From Ahaetulla prasina (Eukaryota > Chordata > Lepidosauria > Squamata > Colubridae), in the NCBI RefSeq assembly GCF_028640845.1, contig NC_080542.1, forward strand, positions 128,982,580 to 129,046,579: 64,000 bases of DNA, read 5' to 3'. How positions within the stretch are numbered: the stretch's first letter is position 1; each line of letters begins with the position of its first letter. Positions 1 through 11,597 of the stretch are shown here, piece after piece. The position numbers and the translations under genes are program-made. The notes below the pieces were generated by a model that saw only the letters and a program-made list of their open reading frames with translations, did no database searches and was not told where the DNA came from.

Positions 1-1263
1 TGTTATTGTCTCACTGTTTCCTCCTATTGGAAAAAGGTATCATTTGTAATGGATTTTCAAGAGTTTACTATATCCATTACTACATTAATTTCAGAAGTTA
101 TTATCTGCTAAACACTGACCTTGAATTCTAATCATCTCATTATTTAGTCATCTTCTGAAAACGATGACTTTCACATTTTGGGGTGTGAAATTCTGTATTA
201 AGAATTATCTTCTAATAGTTTCTCCCAAAGACAAGTTACTTTGCATATGACTGTCAATGGAGAATATATTTTTCATGTTATTTTTTGCTTTTCTTTATCC
301 CATCAGTGCTGCTTTAACACATGCCAGTAAGTATAGGTTTACATGCAGTAGCAAGAGCACTTAGATGTATATATCGCTTCATTGTGCTTTACAGCCTCTC
401 TATAAGTCAGTGGTATGATGACCAATGGTAGGACACTATGATTCACTATGATGACCAGTGGTAGAATACTGAAAAATAAAGCTTATGAGATGAAAAAAGA
501 TAAGAGCAATCTTACAGAAGCTACTCTAGTAAAACTATTCGTTAATTTGTCTTCAAAAGTAAATGTGTTTGACTTAAATGTGCATGAAACCAGAAAAATG
601 CTTTATGAAGATCGCCTACATTTATTGCAAAAGTGTAAGTATAGATCAGAACCGAAAAAAGGGAAATTTGGAAAAAAAAAACTGCTCTGTTTTAAATTTG
701 GCCAACTGGATGTTCCATAAGAATTGAATAAACAAAATATGGTTAGTTTATGAGTGCAGTGACAGTGGCACTGTTTGGCCACATTTCTGTTCCATTTCTT
801 TTCATGCTGCATACTCTCCACTGCCAAATCAGTTTTATCTGATATTAGTGACATTAGAACTATGATGGCCATAACAACGGCATGATTCTAAATAAAATAA
901 TTTCAAAACTCTGAGCAGGTACAATTTTAATAAATCAGGTTCTGTCTTTAAGAATACTAATTCTTGTAATATGTAGTTATAAAGACAGACAGATTGTGTT
1001 TTTTGTGTACTCTCTTTTTGAATAGTGTATTATTTGCTTTCCATGGGACATACATTGATAAAGTAATATGTAATGTTTTATGGATCTTGGTAGGTAATGA
1101 TACATTTCACATTCTATGGTTTGCTTTGGTTTTTTAAAAATTTATTATTTCCTTAAGTAGAAAAATCAAATTTGTTTGCTTTATTGTGATACAATACCAT
1201 GAACGGTGAGGACATTTTAAAATATTTTTTTCAGTTGCTCATTATAAAAATGTTTTTTTTCAG
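1..1263 (+). other. Upstream intronic sequence
   Basis: AT-rich sequence left of the first confident exon. It holds one candidate exon (518-634, listed separately) and no repeat family that I recognise. It presumably belongs to an intron of the CCDC7-like gene. Confidence 0.4.
518..634 (+). CDS. Candidate CCDC7-like exon (weak)
   Basis: This lies in an open frame running over 448-720. An AG at 516-517 and a good GTAAGT donor at 635 would bound a 117-nt exon of 39 codons in phase 1-1, as in the downstream exons. Against it: the acceptor has a purine-rich upstream tract, the peptide lacks the A/B repeat pattern, and it ends in T where the neighbouring exons mostly end in G, giving Tyr at the next junction. 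It may be a chance open frame. Confidence 0.3.
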
Positions 1264-1383
1264 ATGAAAAGTTATATGCACTATCTGAGAAGAAAGAACA
1301 CTTACTAGAAACTCTGGAATCTAAGGAGAAAGAATTAAAAGAAGCTGAAACTCTTGAAATTAGTCAACCAGGCATTGTCAGTG
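1264..1383 (+). CDS. CCDC7: CCDC7-like exon 1 in window (type B)
   Basis: 120 nt, phase 1-1, between a T-rich AG acceptor and GTATGT. It encodes a charged helix with KKEHLLETLESKEKELKEA and ends ISQPGIVS. The K-K-x-x-L-L-E-x-L-E core and the Q-P-G near the end define type B, repeated in exons 3, 5, 7 and 9. Confidence 0.85.
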
Positions 1384-1486
1384 GTATGTATGTAAAGATT
1401 TTCACACGTTCGTTGTTTGTAAATAAAAATTGTTTGTCAGATGTATTGCATTGTATCTTTTTGCTGTAAACTGCTTAGAGTCAGGA

Positions 1487-3040
1487 GAATTAAAGCAGTA
1501 TGAAATATAGTAATAATAATCTACTATACATGGATGACTTAAAAATATATGCGAAAAGCCCCACTGAAATTAAATCAATACCCAACACAGTTCAACTGTT
1601 CAGCAGCAACATCAAAATGAACTTTGGACTTGAAAAATGTGCTATATTATCCATGCAGGAAGGAAAAATGGAAAAAATAAAAGAAATAAAACTGGGAAAT
1701 GGAAGCATAGTGAAAGTATTAGCAAAGGATGACGGTTACAAATACCTCGATATATTGGAAGCAGATAATATCTTGAATGGAAAGATCAAAGAGTCAACAT
1801 AAAAAAAATACATTAGGAGGGTCCACAAAATATTAAAATCAAAGCTAAATTCTGGAAACATAATTAAAGCCATTAATAATACATGGGCAGTTCCAGTGAT
1901 ACGCTACCCAGCTGGAATCATCAACGGCTTTGGTTGAACTGGAAAACTTGGACTGGAAAACGTGCAAACTTTTGAATATGTACCATGCTTTATATCCACG
2001 AATGAAATCGTCAGGTTGTATCTGCCAAGAAAAATAGGGGGCAGAGGACTATTGCAAATCCATCAAACTGTAGAAGAAGAAAAACGAAGTTTGAATGACT
2101 ATGTGAATCAAAATACAGAAAAATTGCTGAAAGCTGTGAAACAGAGAACATTATAAAAACAACAGAAACAAAGGCAAAATATAAGGAAAAACAGCTGGAT
2201 GACAGATTAAATAGATGGAAAACTAAAGCTCTGCATGGACAGCACTTGAAAAACATTGAAGAAAAATGTAATGCCAACTTTACATGGGCTTAAGATGGGA
2301 ACCATTAAGAAAGAAATGGAAGGTTTAATACTCGCTGCTCAAGAACAAGCACTACAAACTAATGCCATGAAAGCAAAGATACAAAAATCTACTGACAATC
2401 CAAACTGCCATCTTTGCAAGAACAAAGTCAAAAGTCTTTCATATTTAATATGTGAATGCAGCAAAATCGCACAAACTGATTACAAAGCTAGACATGACCA
2501 AGCTGCTAAATTAATCCATTGGTAATTATGTAAAAAATATGGCTTACCTATATCCAAAAAGTCATGGGAACATAAAGTTGAAAAAATTATTGAAAATGAG
2601 AAGGTGAAGATCTTGTGGGACTTTCAAATATAGACAGATTGTCATTTGGAACACAACACGCCAGATATCACAGTTGTCGAAAACTGAAACATACAATTTA
2701 TTGATATCACGGTACCAGGAAATGCCAGAGTCGAAGAAAGAGAACTGGAAAAAAAATCACAAAATATTGTGACCTGGCCATTGAAATTACACAATTATTG
2801 ATGAAATAAGTAACAGTGATACTCACTGTCATCAGGATGGTTGGTACCATGTGCAAGAATTTTATAAAATACATCAAGAAATTGCAGCTTCCTGCAGTAA
2901 CACCAGTGGAACAGCAAAAAACTGTACTACTCGGAACATGGTACATCTTAAGAAGCTACTTGGTTGATACCTAGAATGTTATTTTTTTCTGTCATTGACC
3001 AATAAAAAATAGAATAAATAAAATAAACAGCACAAAACTA
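1487..3040 (+). mobile_element. R4/Dong-like non-LTR retrotransposon, 5'-truncated and decayed
   Basis: Fragments of a reverse transcriptase with a restriction-like endonuclease can be read in sense. The RT active-site box appears as LLYMDDLKIYAKS near 1525-1560, followed by a palm segment with FGLEKCAILS. Near 2400-2470 is a zinc-knuckle remnant, CHLCKNKVKSLSYLICECS, with Tyr where the family usually has His. Near 2660-2720 come PDITVV, a stop, then FIDITVPG: the PD...D core of the R2/R4-type endonuclease. The copy ends in a short AATAAA-rich tail. Several stops and frameshifts make it inactive. R4-clade elements are known from Anolis; R2/NeSL-like relatives are the alternative. Confidence 0.72.
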
Positions 3041-3865
3041 TCCTCTAACAAGAACTGTTAGCAACCATTTGTGGGCGAAGCTTACAAATAATGTAACCAA
3101 ATGTTGCTATTTTTAGAGAAATAAATTTAGCTTTGATGTTTTTTATTTAACAGTTATCAGAGTTCCCCAGATATTTAGATAAAAGAGGTGTTATCATCTG
3201 GTGGCAAACAGATGTATAATGAAAAATCTAGGCACAGACTTAAAATACTTTTGATGTTTGCTGGAATAAGACGATTTATATTATTAGAGAAAAATATTCA
3301 GTGAGTGCAAACTGAATTAACAGACTTTAATTGCAGCAGTTATTATTTCAAAAATAAGTTATTTCCAAAAATAAGCTTTTATTTCCAGTCCACATTTAAC
3401 TCTTGTTAGAAATTTGAAAATTATGGAATTAGCTTTTATTTCGTGGCCCATCACCTTTTCCCATTTCTAGATTATTCAAATTTTATGTATAGAGCGGTAT
3501 TTTAGTCAGGTGAGTGTATTATAAAATGGGCAATTATTTAAGATTGTAATGTATATAAAAATTGCTATGCCTTATCTTTAGTGGCAATGTCCAATTAGTC
3601 ACTGTTTTGATTAAACATTTTGAATGTGAAAAAGATCATCTCAAATCTTCTATAATATATCTTGAGATTAGTTCACTACCTATGTTTCCTAATACATGTA
3701 AATCAATCCAGCAATGAAGATGAAAAGGAAAAAATGATTAGAAATATTTAGTTGTGTTAATATGGAACATATTACCGTAGTCATCTATCTAGGGATGTTG
3801 TCATAGTAGATTATATAATTTCCATAAGATTGCAACCCTTGCATTCTATAATTTCAAATATTGCA
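3041..3865. other. Intronic AT-rich sequence, no recognised feature
   Basis: About 0.8 kb of AT-rich intron between the R4-like element and the L2 element. No exon with acceptor, frame and donor, and no repeat that I recognise. Confidence 0.5.
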
Positions 3866-6800
3866 GAACGCATGCGCGTTATGGCGGCGTTCTGAGCTTC
3901 GTGGAGACGGCAGCTGAGAATCCTTCGGGCCGCAATGCTGCTCTGCCGGCCGCCTGGCCGCTTGGTCCCCGGCTCCGGTTGTATGATCCTCCCGGCAGCC
4001 GAGAGCGAGGTCTTTGGTCCTTATTGAGCTCTCGGCTGCTGAGTTCGGAACCGGAGTCCTTGGGCAGCGGCGGATGGCGGCGGCCATGTTGGGGGGGGGG
4101 CGCGGGGAGACGCCCGGCCCGACTCAGCTGTTTGGCGGCCGCAATGCAGTTCCGCCGGCCGCCTGGCTGCTTGGTCCCGGCTCCGGTTGTGTGATTCTCC
4201 CGGCAGCCGAGACCGAGGTCTTTGGACCTCATTGAGCTCTCGGCTGCTGAGTGCGGAGCCGAAGTCGTTGAACAGCGGCGGATGGCGGCGGCCATGCTGG
4301 GGGGGCACGATGAGACGCCCGGCCTGACCCAGCTGTTTGGCGGCCGGTTTTCGGCCGCGGATGTCATCAACGGCTGGACCGCAGGTAACACCGGTGGTTG
4401 GAGTGGGGCCTGCACGGGCATGATTATTGCCCCTCCCCTTTCCTTCCTTCCTCCCTTCATGGCCCGGAACATCGTTCTTCCCCCCCACTGCTGACTTTTT
4501 GCCAAGGCCTGCCAAAAATGCCGTAATTTCACCAACGGCCTACATCTTTCCAGGTTGTTTTTTTCCATCGGCGACAGAGGTGGCTGGGCCTGGTTACTTA
4601 CAACAGCGGCACAGCGGCGCGCTGGAGCCTTGTTGGGCCCAGCGGTAAAATCTGGCGGCTGGTTGGCGGTGGTACGGACGGCGGTATGGACAGCACTGAC
4701 GGCACTGACGGCACTGGCGGCATAATCTCGTCCCGATTATCGTACCACACGGGTTTTTGTCCCGTGATGGTACGTTGCCGGGAACCCGAGGGAGATTTTT
4801 TATCCCGGCTATTGACTTTTTCCATCTTTGTAGCCGAGGAAACAACCAAGGGAAGGCTATTATGCCAACCTCCGAGGCGGAGGTCATTAGATCGGGATCG
4901 GACTTTCGGCCCCTTGGTTGTTTCTGGACCCTTTGGATTTTCTACGGACTATAACTAATATCATCGCCCGAGTGGCCAGTAATATGACTAATACCGGGTC
5001 GGACGAACTATCGGTACGACCGGAACATCTCCGCCGGTCAGGGATGGACATCCTTTCGCTGTATATTGACTATTTCCCATGAGATACTCGTTTGCCGAAC
5101 TACTACGACTGCGAGGTTCCCCGCCTGCAGGAATGGCCTCCAAATTATCGAGGGCTTACTTAACGAAGGGTCTTGGGACCCAGAGAGGTGGTATGCGGCC
5201 AAGAAGAAGTTGTGGGGTTTTTTAAATAGTTTTTTAAACAAGGGTTTTTTAAGGGGGGGGCGGGATTTGACGGGTGGGGGTGAGAACCCGTCGGGGGGGG
5301 ATCCAGCCCCTGTGCTAGTTCGCGACACTATTCCATCTTGTCTGAAGGCAGGGGGGGAGGACGTTCCAGGTTTAGAGGGTTGCTCGATCTATACGGTAAG
5401 TGGGAGAGGCAGATATGGCGGGGGGGAGGGGCCGTACCGAGTTGAGGGAGCACGCGTTCGATGTTTGAGAGCGATCACGTGCTCCGGCCCCTCAGTCCCT
5501 ACCCGTTCCTCGGGTGGCCATGATCCTCAGAGCTTGGATCTTCGGCTGATGTTATGTAATGCCCGGTCCGTGGTTAATAAGGCTCCCCTGATCTGCGATC
5601 TTATTCAGGGGGAGCCCGCGGCCCTTATGGGCATTACGGAACCCTGGTTGGGCCCAGAGGGGGGGGTCCCCCTTGTTGAGATGTGCCCTCCAGGTTCCCG
5701 AGCATTTCATCAGCCGAGGGCCCAAGGTAGGGGTGGGGGGGTGGCGGTTGTTATCAGGGAGGATCTAGAGCCGAGGGAGACCACTGTTCCTCAGATTGCC
5801 GGCTGTGAATCCCTCTATGTGCGGTGGGGCTATAGGAATCAGTTGGGCTTGGTGATCGCATACCTGGCTCCTTGCTGCGTGACCACAGCCCTGCCCGAGC
5901 TGTTGGAGGTACTCGCTGTGGCGGTTGAGACCCCAGACTTATAGTCATGGGGGACTTTAACCTGCCATCAGTTGGCTTGTCATCGACGGCAGCTCGGGAG
6001 TTCTTGGCTTCCATGACGGCCTTGGACCTGATTCGAGTAAATGATGGCCCTACGCACACGGGGGGAGGCACACTGGATCTGATTTATATCTCTGGACAGT
6101 GGTTAAATGATCTGGTGTTAGATGATTTAGTAACGGAACCAATGTCATGGTCGGATCATTTTCTCCTTCGCCTAGACCTTCGAACCGCCATTCACCACCG
6201 CAGGGAGACGGAACCTATACGGTGGTTCCGTCCCAGGCGCCTGATGGACCCCGAGAGGTTCCTGACGGAGCTTGGGCCATTCCCTGAGGAACTGGCCCAC
6301 GGCACGGCTGAGGAACTGGTCGTGGCCTGGGAACAGGCCGCGGCCGGGGCCTTGGACCGTGTCGCGCCTTTGCGGCCTCTGACCCGGCGTAGGTCTCGTC
6401 CGGCCCCTTGGTTCTCCGAGGGGCTGAGGGAGATGAAACGCCGGAGAAGACGCCTGAGAGCACCTGGAGGTCCAGTCGCCCGGTTGATCGGACACTAGTT
6501 AGATCCTACTCTAGGACCTACCTAGTGGCAATGAGGGAAGCGAGGCGTTCTTATGCCTCCACCCTCATTGCGCCGGCAGATAACCGCCCGGCCGCCCTGT
6601 TTGGGTGACCCGCCTCCTACATCAGGAGGTGCGGATGACCTTGCAGGGTCGAGCCGAGGAGTTTAGTGGTTATCTATACGATAAAATCGCTCAGCTGAGG
6701 GACGGTCTGGACCGAATTTGGGATGATCCAAGCGAGGGAGAGGAGGCACGTCTTGTTGAGCCCATTTGGGATGAGTTTGACCCTGTGGCTCCCGAGGACG

Positions 6801-8530
6801 TCGACAGGTTGTTGGGGAGGCTGCACGGCACGACATGTTTACTGGACCCGTGTCCTTCCTGGCTGGTACTGGCCACTCAGGCGGTGACACGAGGCTGGCT
6901 CCAGAGGATTATCAACGCTTTGTTGGAAGGGGTTTTCCCTGCCGCCTTGAAAGAGGCGGTGGTGAGACCCCTCCTTAAGAAGCCCTCCCTGGACCCAGCT
7001 ATTTTAGGTAATTATCGTCCAGTCTCCAACCTTCGCTTTGTTGCGAAGGTTGTAGAGAGTGCCGTGGCGCGACAGCTACCCCAATACCTGGATGAAGACG
7101 TCTATCTAGACCTGCTCCAGTCCGGCTTCCGACCCGGATACAGCACGGAGACAGCTTTGGTCGCATTGGTAGATGATCTCTGGAGGGCTAGGGACAGGGG
7201 TTATTCCTCTGCCCTGGTCCTATTAGACCTCTCAGCGCTCGATACCATCGACCATGGTATCCTGCTGCACCGGTTGGGGGATTGGGAGTGGAGGCACCGA
7301 TATCGGTGGTTCTCCTCCTATCTCTCCGACCGGTCGCAGACGGTGTTGACAGGGGGCAGAGGTCGACCGCGAGGGGCCTCACTTGTGGGGTCCCTCAGGG
7401 TCGATTCTCTCGCCTGCTGTTCAACATCTACATGAAGCCGCTGGGTGAGATCATCAGTGGTTTCGGGTGAGATACCAGCAGTACGCTGATGATACCCAGC
7501 TGTATTTTTTTCCACCCCGGCCACCCCAATGAAGTTGTTGAAGTGCTGTCCCGGTGTTTGGAAGCCGACGGGTCTGGATGGGGAGAAACAGGCTCAAGCT
7601 TAATCCTCCAAGACGGAGTGGCAGTGGATGCCGGCATCCCGATTCAGTCAGCTGCAGCCGCAGCTGGCTGTTGGAGGCGAGTTATTGGCTCTAAAGGATA
7701 GGGTGCGCAACTTAGGTGTCCTCCTGGATGATCGGCTGTCGCTTGAAGATCATCTGACGGCCGCTCCAGGAGGGCCTTCCACCAGGTTCGCCTGGTTCGC
7801 AGTTGCGCCTTCCTTGATCGAGATGCCTTATGCACAGTCACTCATGCGCTCGTTACCTCTCGCTTGGATTACTGTAATGCTCTCTACATGGGGCTCCTTG
7901 AAGTGCACTCGGAGGCTTCAGTTAGTCCAGAATGCAGCTGCTGGTGATAGAGGAGCTACTCGTAGCTCCCATGTAACACCGCCTCCCGCGCAGACTGCAC
8001 TGGCTGCCTGTGGCCTTCGAGTGCACTTTAAGGTGTTGGTTACGACCTTTAAAGCGCTCCATGGCTTAGGACCTGGGTACTTACGGGACCGCCTGCTGTT
8101 ACCACATGCCTCCCACCGACCCGTACGCTCCCATAGAGAGGGACTTCTCAGGGTGCCGTCCGCCAAACAATGTCGGCTGGCGGCCCCAGGAAGGGCCTTC
8201 TGTGGGGCTCCACACTCTGGAACGAGCTTCCCCCGGGTCTACGTCAAATACCTGACCTTCGGACATTCCGTCGCGAACTGAAGACACATCTCTTTATTCG
8301 CGCGGGGCTGGCCTAAATTGGATTTTTAATGGGAAATTTTATTAATTTTTAAACGGGGTTTTTAGTTTATGGTAATTTAATTTCAGGCTAATTTTAAATA
8401 AGTTTTTTAAATGATATTTTAACTTGTATATTTGTATTGCTGGTTTTATCTTGCCTGTACACCGCCCTGAGTCCTTCGGGAGAAGGGCGGTATAAAAATC
8501 AAATAAATAAAATAAATAAATAAATAAAAT
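3866..8530 (+). mobile_element. Near full-length L2-clade LINE, inactive
   Basis: The copy has a GC-rich 5' region with about two tandem monomers and then a decayed ORF2. APE-type endonuclease pieces are visible: LRLMLCNARSVVNKAP and MGITEPWLGPEGG near 5550-5660, MGDFNLPSVG at 5947, and GGGTLDLIY near 6065. RT follows with YRPVSNLRFVAK, SGFRPGYSTETALVALVDDL, and YADDTQ near 7480, now out of frame. The C-terminal domain (HFKVLVTTFKALHGLGPGYL) lies near 8010-8080. The 3' end has the hairpin CCGCCCTGAGTCC...GGGCGG and an AAATAAATAAAT tail. Frameshifts near 5944, 6500, 7435 and 7600 break the frame. L2 versus a close CR1-group clade was not tested. Confidence 0.88.
3915..4338 (+). repeat. Tandem 5' monomers of the L2 element
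   Basis: Two copies of a GC-rich unit of about 205-208 bp. GAGCTCTCGGCTGCTGAGT recurs 208 bp apart (about 4027 and 4235), as does the block with GCCGGCCGCCTGG and CTCCGGTTGT (about 3945 and 4153). A partial third unit begins near 4326 with GACCCAGCTGTTTGGCGGCC. Monomeric 5' repeats of this kind act as promoters in some LINEs; that role here is inference. Confidence 0.75.
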
Positions 8531-9092
8531 CAGCACTTAATTTCTCAAAAATTTAGGAAATTCCTTATTAACTATAGTAGAAAAAGATTAAGTACAAATG
8601 AAACAAAATAATAATTTTAAGATAATTGTACTAAAATAGCAACAGGATTATTTGCTTCTTATCCAAAAACATAACTGAATAGGGGCTAATAAGGAAACAG
8701 ATCTCACATCTTTTCTGATAATATCTTGAACTACAGTACTTATATGAATACCTACAAAGATGACTGCTCAAAAGATGGAGTTAATCATTTTTGAAGCTGG
8801 AGTTTTGAAAAGACATCTTTGTTTATCAAAATATGTATTCTGTTGGTAATAATACCTTTACAAATTTGAATATTAATATTTAATTGAAGGGGCTTCCACA
8901 GATGTAAAAGAAATTATTGAATCACTATTTATGGCTATTGTACAAATTAGAAATGTATTAGATATGTATTCAGAAAGCATTATATAAATCCATTTAGAAT
9001 AAAATAGCTAAATGATATTGTATGCAGTTATACTTAAGGTAATATTGCAGAATATATATTATTGTTTTGATTTGGCCTGCAATTATTTTTAG
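8531..9092. other. Intronic sequence, no recognised feature
   Basis: AT-rich intron between the L2 tail and the exon at 9093. The last 40 bp provide a T-rich tract for the acceptor. Nothing else recognised. Confidence 0.5.
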
Positions 9093-9218
9093 CACATAAA
9101 CTACAAGAACTAAATGAGCAAAGAAGACATTTAAGTGTAGAACTAGAGGCAACTGTATACGATATACAAGAAATAGAAGATCGTGCTTCCGAAGAAGCCT
9201 TAATGAGAAGATCTGAGG
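9093..9218 (+). CDS. CCDC7: CCDC7-like exon 2 (type A)
   Basis: 126 nt (42 codons), phase 1-1, TTTTTAG acceptor and GTAAGT donor. It encodes LQELNEQRRHLSVELEATV, then YDIQEIED. The pattern E-Q-R-R-x-L-x-x-x-L-E-A-x-V-x-D-I-Q defines type A, seen again in exons 4, 6, 8, 10 and 14. Confidence 0.92.
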
Positions 9219-10929
9219 GTAAGTGGAAAATAAATGTCTATATATCAGCACCTGCATATTTTTCAATGGCAGCAGCATGGAATAAAGTATGTAGCAGGTA
9301 GTCACTACTATTCTGTGTTTGGTCCTCAGATTCTCATCCAACAGGCTTGCTCCCTTTTAAAGAGGAGTCAACAGAAGGAACCTTCTTTAAGCCACTGCTG
9401 TGTGGTTGCAAAATATTTTGTAGATAAAGTTACTTATATTGTTGATAAAGCCTGATAAGATAACAAAAACTATATCTTGCAAGGTCACTTGGGATTCAGA
9501 AGTCAGTACAGTACAGCTTTTCAGAAGTCAGTACAACTCGTAGTACCATGAGTTTTATCAATTTAAACAAATGTAATTTTCCCCCTGGCACAAATAATGT
9601 AGAATTCTTTAAACAAGCCGTATTGAAATGAAATGGCTAGAATTACAAGAATTTCAGCAGTATTCCCCAATAAAAATTATATATTTCTTAAAGTGGTAAG
9701 ATGGTGCCTTTCATAAATTCTCTCATCGGGGTTTGATACATCAAAATATACCTCTTGTAGTTGCAGAGAATTGACTTGTGTAAGTATTGCAAATAAAATT
9801 GTTGTGGAAGCCAAAGTTTATGAACCTTACTTGAAACTTCTTAGGATTAGTATAACAGTAGTTTTTCAAGTGAATAAAATATTCCAATCTACCCCTTTTA
9901 TACCTAAAATTCAAAATAAGTTTGATTTTATTCTCTTCCCCAATAGGGACAGCTGATTTTTTCCTGTTATTTTACATTCATTTGAGGTCATATTCCCTGT
10001 GAGGCAAGATATCTATGATTAGTGGGAGGGTGGTTCTCCTAGACTCAGGCTCCTTCTTGTTCAGCAGATGGAGGCACCAGCTTGAAGAGCTTTTGCTCAG
10101 CTTTAGTTGGTGTGCCACTTAAAGCTTTGTGAAATTGGAAAGCCCTAATTGCAGAGATTCATGCTTTTATTACCACATGATTAGAGTATAGTAATACCAT
10201 CTATGCGGGGATATTTTTGAAGAAGATCCAAGCTGCATTTGGTCCAGAATTTGATGACCCAGCTGCCGATGGAACAGGCCACTTCAGCAGTATAACTTGT
10301 GGGCTGAATTCACTCCTTTTTTTACTAATAACTTTCCTGACACAAGTACTTATAAATCTGTACATGTTTCCGTTTTATTTATCTTTAATATTATTTCTCT
10401 GGGCTAAATTCAGCCTATAGTTTAAGATTGTCTGTGGAGAGGATGCTTAGAGCCCTAACATACAAGAAGTTAATAAATCAGATATGTTATTTGTCTTCAA
10501 CATTGTGGAACAGCTTACCCACTGAGTTTTGGTTGATCTCACTGAATTTTTTGAAGGTTTTGAAAAACGTTTTATTATTACAAAAAACATTTGGGTTTGG
10601 CTAATGCAAATAGAGATTTATTTGTTAATCCTTTTCTCTTTCTAATTGCATGGATTTTTTTGATGTTTTTGTTGTGAAGCTTGGTGGTCACAGAGGAAAC
10701 ATGTTTTGGACAAACCTGAGCTGGATAATTGAGAATCTCCATAGATGTTGCAGAGGGAGGCGTTTTGAGTTATTTTAGTTTTTTATTTCTTGTAATCAGC
10801 CTTGATTTGATCAGATAGTGATAAATAGGCATAAAAAATATGTGAGAAATCAAGATTTTACCCGGAAATTTTGAATATAAGCAAATGAAACAATTTTCCA
10901 AAATAACTGTAAATCATTATTGTTTATAG
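9219..10929 (+). other. Intron with a faint L2-like remnant
   Basis: Intron between exons 2 and 3. Around 10500-10590 the plus strand reads LWNSLPTEFW then SLNFLKVLKNVLL, resembling the C-terminal end of L2/CR1-type ORF2, so an old decayed LINE is likely. The rest shows no recognised feature. Confidence 0.4.
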
Positions 10930-11040
10930 AAATTAAACTGCATAAGTTATGTGCATGGAAGAAGGTTTTATTAGAACATCTGGAATCAAATCTGGAACTA
11001 CAAGAAGAAATCCAGACTATGGAACCAGATAACACCACTG
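10930..11040 (+). CDS. CCDC7: CCDC7-like exon 3 (type B)
   Basis: 111 nt (37 codons), phase 1-1. It encodes LHKLCAWKKVLLEHLESNL, then ELQEEIQTMEPDNTT, so it has the type B K-K-x-x-L-x-x-L-E-x-N-L core with a shortened end. The donor GTAGAT is weaker than most here. Confidence 0.88.
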
Positions 11041-11164
11041 GTAGATATATGATAATTCTTGTTTATTTATAATTAAAGTATGAGGTCCTTCTTCTTGAAA
11101 TCTCTTTGGTTCCGTTGATATTATTTGGCAGTCTGTAAACTGAACAAAATTGATATAGAAAATA

Positions 11165-11597
11165 TATATAAAATAATAGAGTTGGAAGGGACCTTGGAAG
11201 TCTTCTCGTCCAACCCCTGCTTAGGCAGGAAACCTTATATCATTTCAGACAAATGGTCATCCAATCTCTTAAAAACTTGCAATGTTGGAGCATTTACAAC
11301 TTCTAGAGACAAGTTGTTCCACTGATTCTATCAGTTCTATCAAGAAATTTCTCCTTAGTTCTAGGTTGCTTCTCTCCTTGATTGCTTCTAGTCCTACCCT
11401 CAGGTGCTTTGGAGAATAGCTTGACTCCCTCTTCTTTGTGGCAACCCTGGAAATATTGGAGCAATGCTATCATGTCGCTCCTAGTCCTTCTTTTTATCAA
11501 ACTAGACACATCCAATTCCAGCAACCCTTCTTTGTATGTTTTAGCCTCCAATTCCCTAATCATCTTAGTTGCTCTCCTCTGCATTTTTCTAGAGTAG
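11165..11597 (-). mobile_element. CR1 LINE 3' end
   Basis: The antisense hallmark GTTGGAAGGGACCTTGGAAG and CCAACCCCTGC is at 11182-11222. On the minus strand 11584-11303 reads MQRRATKMIRELEAKTYKE, then GLLELDVSSLIKRRTRSDM, the typical C-terminal end of CR1 ORF2. 5'-truncated copy, frame broken near 11330. Confidence 0.9.

Noticed and set aside
448..720. 90-codon open frame as a separate gene
   Set aside because: No start context or family resemblance; at most the internal part is an exon candidate.
3854..4958. Many long overlapping open frames on both strands
   Set aside because: They lie in the GC-rich 5' repeats of the L2 element, where stops are rare by composition.
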